Assembly (NCBI RefSeq): GCF_016086655.4
Contig: NC_052140.2
Location: 18,724,001-18,788,000, forward strand
Direction of reading: 5' to 3'
DNA from: Lepeophtheirus salmonis
Taxonomy: Eukaryota > Arthropoda > Copepoda > Siphonostomatoida > Caligidae
DNA: 64,000 bases
The notes beneath the pieces were generated by a model. That model had not been told where the DNA came from, did not search any database, and worked only from the letters and a program-made list of their open reading frames with translations. Below are positions 59,517-64,000 of this stretch, one piece after another. The translations under genes and the position numbers were made by a program. Within the stretch, counting starts at the first letter, position 1; each line of letters opens with the position of its first letter.

Positions 59517-60435
59517 TACAACATCAATACTGTAATTTAGGCTGGGGGTAATTTTATTAAATAAATTAAATTAGAATCAAACAAAGTCTATGAATATGGT
59601 GTTATTTTGTTAATATAATAACTGATTTGAGGGGAAATTATGCTTCGAACCAAATGTACATGGCCCAAATATTAAAAAAGAAAATTTTAAGGACTTAAAA
59701 AGTGCGTAAGAATTTCAGATAATTGTCTTTTAAAACAGCATTAGACCCAATTAGAAACAAGAAAAAATGCAACTTAAAATATCTACTGTGACAAATAAGA
59801 CACTTGGGCTATTTTAGAAATGATGATGTCATCATAATTTTATATATTTATTATGATTTGCTAATAAATAATAATGTTGATTTTAAAAAGATATACTTTA
59901 TAAAAAGTAAAGATTTCAATCATATTATTTGCCAGTGTCCCATTTTAACATAATAAAACATATCATTAATTAAACATATTTTTCATCTCAATAAAGAAAG
60001 GTTTTTAATAAGAAAATTTGATTGTTTAAGTCCCCAAAACTGGAGACATCTACCAAGTTGACGTAACATAAATATGTAGATAAATGTTTATTTAATATAG
60101 AATATTGTTTAGATGGAAAGGGGCTTGTTGTATCAGTGACGTAAATCTAGATTGAACTACTTTGATTAGAAAATTGATTTTTTCCCCTTTAGATCATCTT
60201 ATTATGTAGTATATATAAAAATATGAAATACTATAAAAATATTAATTTTTGTGCTGATACATTAATTTTCTTTTGTAAATCAAAAATTATTTTTTCAATC
60301 AGAGAGCAAGACAAGGAAATTGGAAAAATTGATAAAGTATCATTTTGTTTGACCACAATACATTCTGTTTTTTAGAACTCTGTTGATTTAGCAATATTAA
60401 AATTCAATATATCTTTTACATTATAGAACATATAT
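59517..60435. other. AT-rich stretch, nothing recognised
   Basis: No coding-like or repeated segment seen. Confidence 0.5.
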
Positions 60436-60802
60436 CTATAATAATAAAACAATGTTTGTCTGTATAAACGTCCACTCGCGTATATTTATACCAACATGCA
60501 CTTTTGCATATTTGAATCTAAGAGGAATTCCATTAAAAAAAAAAATCATTATGCTTAATGAGATACATTTGAAAGTATTATGAAAGAAAAGTGTGTCTGT
60601 TTGTCGACGCCTAATAATTTTGGCCAAATCCCAGTACTGCTGCTTGGATATTATTAAAACAAAGTTAGCCTGGTTATCCACGCTGCTGCTTGTATACTAA
60701 TAAAGGTGATATTATTAAAACAAAGTTAGCCTGGTTGTCCACGCTTAGTAACCCCTTGCAACCCCACACCTGGTACCACCTCTAGTATACTAATAAAGGT
60801 GA
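60436..60802. repeat. Nested short duplications with recurring tatactaataaaggtga
   Basis: The word gatattattaaaacaaagt followed by tagcctggtt and tccacgct occurs at 60647 and again at 60708, a 61-bp tandem step. gtatactaataaaggtga occurs at 60692 and 60785. ctgctgcttg occurs at 60638 and 60684. The upstream text ataataataaaacaatgttt then gtctgt (60436-60465) resembles ends of some non-autonomous mobile elements, possibly Helitron-related, but I cannot confirm this. Confidence 0.6.
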
Positions 60803-61230
60803 CTGGAAGTTTAACCACAAGACCTTCAGGCCTATGAAAGAGATCTTGGTAGTTTCACACCAGACTGTCGAGAAATAATGAATAGCTAATGAAAAATTTT
60901 AAAACACAAAAGTTAGATGGAATGGGTCTTGTGAGGGTGGAGATGCAATTTTGACACCCATCTCCTCCGTTGGAAGACTCTTCTGAGTATTTCATCTATA
61001 TAGAATATTTAAGGAGGTTGAGGTCTTCTTTTTTACACTATTTTAGCTTTTATATTTTTTTACCTATACAGCCCTCATGCTAAGCACATCCAACTGAAGA
61101 ATTGAGATTTTATTTGAAGGCTTGAGCACACCTTTTGCTCCTGGAGTGTACATTTTGAGAGGAAGTGTCCATCATTCAAACACCGAGGCCCTTAAAGTCA
61201 CTATCCGGCAAAAGTGAGACATTTAAAAGG
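60800..61230 (+). mobile_element. Family A mariner with the shared internal deletion
   Basis: The order follows 12521-13373: gaaagagatcttgg and ttcacaccagactgtc, then LVRVEMQF near 60938-60961, then the junction ttcttttttacactatttta at about 61026-61045 and acctatacagccctcatgct. The C-terminal part has catcattcaaacaccgaggc near 61171-61190 and cttaaagtcactatccgg. The 5' leader is replaced by the repeats at 60436-60802, and the right end is not recognisable. Confidence 0.6.
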
Positions 61231-61589
61231 TTTTGACAAAATATTCATTTCTGTTCCATTACATAATATACAAATGCTCCAGCGATTAAAGTAACAATCC
61301 CAAATTTCTGAGCTAGATAGTTGTCTTTTATAACGTCTTCAAATTCCTGAGATAGACACCGATCCCAAACACAAAATCGTATTTATTTTTAGTAGAATAA
61401 GTATCAAAAATATCAAAATCCCAATAAAATCTTTAAAAGTATATTCTCATACTTTAGATGTGTGGTATTTCAGCATAAAATTAATCTCGAACAATAATGA
61501 AAAAAAAGTAGAAAATACATAGACCCCAATACTTAAGAGACATATTTATGTCAATTATAAGCTTTATATTCACATTTGGGGTTTGCGTT
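61231..61589. other. AT-rich stretch, nothing recognised
   Basis: Nothing beyond short A/T runs. Confidence 0.5.
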
Positions 61590-61807
61590 GGGGTATGACA
61601 TCAGTTGGCTCCTGCCATAAAACTTTTTTAATTGTTTTGGGAATGAAACGAGTGTCAGCAAAGTTTGTTCCAAAACTGTATAATTTCGACTGAAATAATT
61701 GTTGCAGTTTTTGGCCAAAAACAAAACCAAAATCATGCTTCAGCCACCATATTCACTGGATCTTGGACCATGGGACATTTTCTTGTTTCCAAAACAGACG
61801 ATAACTA

Positions 61808-62476
61808 CTGGACGTTGCATAAATACGCGGACTAATTTTCAAACGCTTAGATTTCGAGGTTCCGTGACCGGAAATGAAAAAATCCCGCACAAGTAACTTG
61901 GTAAATCTTTTGGCTTTGTTTTTGTTTTTCTTGATCGCATCAAACAAAGTCGTTTACGATGAATGACGAGGACAACGTCATATAGTTGCCACTCTCCTCC
62001 GCTCCGGTAGGTCTGTCAAGGAGATAATCAAGGAGACTGGACTATCCAGGACTACTGTGTTTAAGGTCCACAAGCTTGTCAACGAGGGAAAATATCTGAA
62101 GGAGGGTGTTCGGACCGGCAAACCACGGAAAATCAATGTGGATGAGGTGAAGGAGGCCTTCACCTCTTGGCCACCTCAATCACCTGATTTGAATTCCCTT
62201 GACTACAGTGTGTGGTGGCAAATTGAGAAGAAGGCCAGCGTCAATGAGCAATGGGCAGCCATGGAATACCATTACATCATCAATGTATGCAAGGCCTTCC
62301 GCCAGTGCTTGGAGGGTCTCATAACAGCTGATCGCGGTTATATTCAGTAATTATATTAAATTTTATACCAGAATAAATTCTGTATTATATAATTCTCAAA
62401 AAAAATACGTCATACGAATTTTATTACACATTTAATTATTTGCCACAAATAGTCCGCGTATTTATGCAACTACCGG
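61808..62476 (+). mobile_element. Nested, internally deleted mariner with near-intact ends
   Basis: About 669 bp, flanked by TA at 61806-61807 and at 62477-62478. The left end starts CTGGACGTTGCATAAATACG and the right end, inverted, starts CCGGTAGTTGCATAAATACG; over the first 27 bases 24 are identical. This is the best-preserved element boundary in the window. Inserting into an already deleted mariner shows it moved later. The sequence differs from families A-D, so it is called family E. Confidence 0.88.
61959..62350 (+). pseudogene. Deleted transposase of the nested mariner (family E)
   Basis: An ATG at 61959 opens MNDEDNV in one frame. A one-base shift then gives RHIVATLLRSGRSVKEIIKE, TGLSRTTVFKVHKLVNEGKY (helix-turn-helix) and GVRTGKPRKINVDEVKEAFT (linker with G-K-P-R-K). 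It jumps directly to WPPQSPDLNSLDYSVWWQIE, the third catalytic motif, and the C-terminus (NEQWAAMEYHYIINVCKAFR ... GLITADRGYIQ-stop at 62350). The last 128 codons are open. The first and second catalytic aspartates are deleted, so the product could bind ends but not cut. Whether it is translated is unknown. Confidence 0.8.
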
Positions 62477-62709
62477 TATGAAAGGACAGAGATTTGCAAC
62501 GATTGAGGATATAAAAAGTGCATTGCTGGAAGAGCTCAAGGCTATACCGAAAAGAGCTGATGAGAAGGGCTTCGAGGATTGGTAAAAGGGTTGGTACATG
62601 TGTATTGTATCTGAGGGGCATTACTTTCAAGGGGACAACATAAGCATTGATGAATAAATAAACATTATAACCTAAAAAATACCAAGTCCCCTTATTTTTT
62701 TAACACACC

Positions 62710-62825
62710 TCGTACATTTAATATATTTCTTCCTCTTGAAAGGACCAAAAATCTACGCACATTAAGTTCAAGAACATAATTTCTCCTAAGCACAGTTATG
62801 TTCCATAGTGTTTACTTTAAAGGTT
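62710..62825. repeat. Short dispersed repeat (copy 3 of 3)
   Basis: aatatatttcttcctcttga, aaggaccaaaaatctacgca, cattaagttcaagaacataa and tttctcctaagcacagtt line up with 30340-30485 and 37575-37715. It starts directly downstream of the end of the family D mariner. Confidence 0.5.
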
Positions 62826-63923
62826 AACATTAATAATCTATTTATAGAAACTGACAGTAATTCGTCGAAGCGTACAAACGTAATCGAGATTCAATTTCAT
62901 GCAAGCTTGAAGCTTACTTTTTTGTTTACAGACCACATAATATGACGTCAGATTTCAAACATAGAAATGTAAAATGCGTTTTGTATGAATTATTGCAAAA
63001 TAAATAATTATATTTTAATTCCAAAAAGCAACAAAATTCCAAATTATTATGTCAAGATTTAATGGGGGGAAAAGCTAATATTATCATTATACCCAATGTT
63101 TTCTACAAATATATATATAGGCTTATACTTAGATATACAAAATCCTATTAGATATTATGTACAAAAAATCATTAATGGATCTCACCTTATAAATACCTTT
63201 GATTAATGACTCAACGCTTCAAAAAAGTTAATTATCAGTTTAATAATGAGATTAGAAAGGATTATATGTTATTCATTTATATAAATTTGATTCAGCCTCC
63301 GTTAGTGACATCTTTTTTGAACGTGGCTATGGAACTTGGTAAAAAAAACTACAAAAATACGTGTTTAATTTCATGATGAACAATTATAATAATTGTAATT
63401 ATAATTTTGTATAATTTTTTAAAACTACATATACCATTCATTTAAAACTCGTAAATATCAATTTTAACAAAAAAAAAAATACTTTTATGAATAAATGACA
63501 TCTAAAAAAATAAATCCTTGTGTAAAAATAATCATAACAGATCTGGCTAGGCTAGGCAGATAGGTTAGTTTGCGTTTTTAACAATTTATAATTTATTATT
63601 CATATGGTAAAAACATTTATTTTTATTGTTATTATAAAGTTTTTAATAATATGGTTTATTACGTCCAGCAAATTTTGGAAAACCAATAAATGCTCATCAG
63701 TGTTGGCAAGGTTGCGGTTATAATATAAAATAAAGGCTACAAATTTAGCTATAGGTTAATTTTTCAGCAACTGTAGTTCCCCTCAGTCCTTACATTGAAG
63801 AATTTCAAAAGACACAGGAACGAATCTAAATCAGTATACTTAAATATAGTCACTAAACCTTGACATTAAATACCTTAATATACGATTTGCAGACATTTTC
63901 AAGGTAAATAGTACATTGAAGCT
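62826..63923. other. AT-rich stretch, nothing recognised
   Basis: A TGACGTCA word at 62943-62949 area and several A/T runs. No coding-like segment. Confidence 0.5.
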
Positions 63924-64000
63924 GCAGGGTGCCCATCTAAATCTGAATACTTTGAATTTTAAAATTCAATAAGATACAATTAATATATTAATTAACATGA
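63924..64000 (-). mobile_element. Start of another family A mariner, cut by the window end
   Basis: cagggtgcccatctaaatct then gaatactttgaattttaaaa and ttcaataagatacaatta is the 3' inverted end and leader of family A read from outside (compare 35260-35340). The body lies beyond the window, so whether this copy is intact cannot be told. Confidence 0.7.

Larger units (their letters stand above)
61590..62657 (+). pseudogene. Mariner transposase pseudogene (family D), interrupted by another mariner
   Basis: SVGSCHKTFLIVLGMKRVSA then KFVPKLYNFD (about 61605-61692) equals the middle of the copy at 26600. The next piece is FLAKNKTKIMLQPPYSPDLG, PWDIFLFPK (61706-61796). This is the third catalytic motif, P-P-Y-S-P-D-L-A-P-C-D-F-F-L-F-P-K, with the last Asp kept, so the catalytic centre has been deleted between the two. 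At 61807 the reading stops at an inserted element and resumes at 62477 as MKGQRFATIEDIKSALLEEL, KAIPKRADEKGFEDW, a stop, then CIVSEGHYFQGDNISIDE-stop at 62657. Removing the insert and one TA restores the frame across the site. Confidence 0.85.

Overview
This window looks like non-coding or intergenic DNA from an animal nuclear genome, most probably an arthropod. By eye it is strongly AT-rich. No long intact reading frame, operon, ribosome binding site, tRNA or rRNA was recognised. Almost every coding-like segment is a decayed transposable element. The dense mixture of several mariner/Tc1 lineages with LINE fragments resembles what I know of parasitic copepod genomes such as salmon lice. That species guess is inference only.

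Layout: 1-1300 holds a LINE reverse-transcriptase remnant on +, and 2560-3180 a mariner transposase remnant. From 4430 to 17400 there are scattered Tc1/mariner pieces, a small hAT-like element (7301-7618), a well-bounded internally deleted mariner (12521-13373), and an LTR-like dispersed repeat. Two LINE pseudogenes of different type lie on the minus strand at 18265-19310 (L1/Tx1-like) and 20390-22930 (endonuclease plus reverse transcriptase, CR1/Jockey-like). From 23300 to 38900 there are many more mariner/Tc1 remnants of at least five lineages, plus an unidentified ORF1-like reading frame whose 3' part is duplicated 1.9 kb away. A hairpin-like MITE sits at 38996-39172. From 39.2 to 42.2 kb the sequence is the cleanest of recognisable transposons. 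From 42.2 kb to the end come a Tc1 pseudogene, LTR-like repeats flanking an unrecognised coding remnant, a 26-bp minisatellite, the RNase H end of an I-type LINE, further mariner deletion derivatives, and a mariner (61808-62476) inserted inside the C-terminal part of an older, different mariner.

No genes work together here in the sense of a pathway. The coherent biology is transposon dynamics. At least three copies of one mariner family share the same internal deletion, so a non-autonomous deletion derivative appears to have been amplified by transposase supplied elsewhere. Host coding potential is limited to a few exon-like segments, mainly 25547-25674 on minus and 56051-56264 on +, with splice-acceptor-like upstream sequence. 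These are candidates only.
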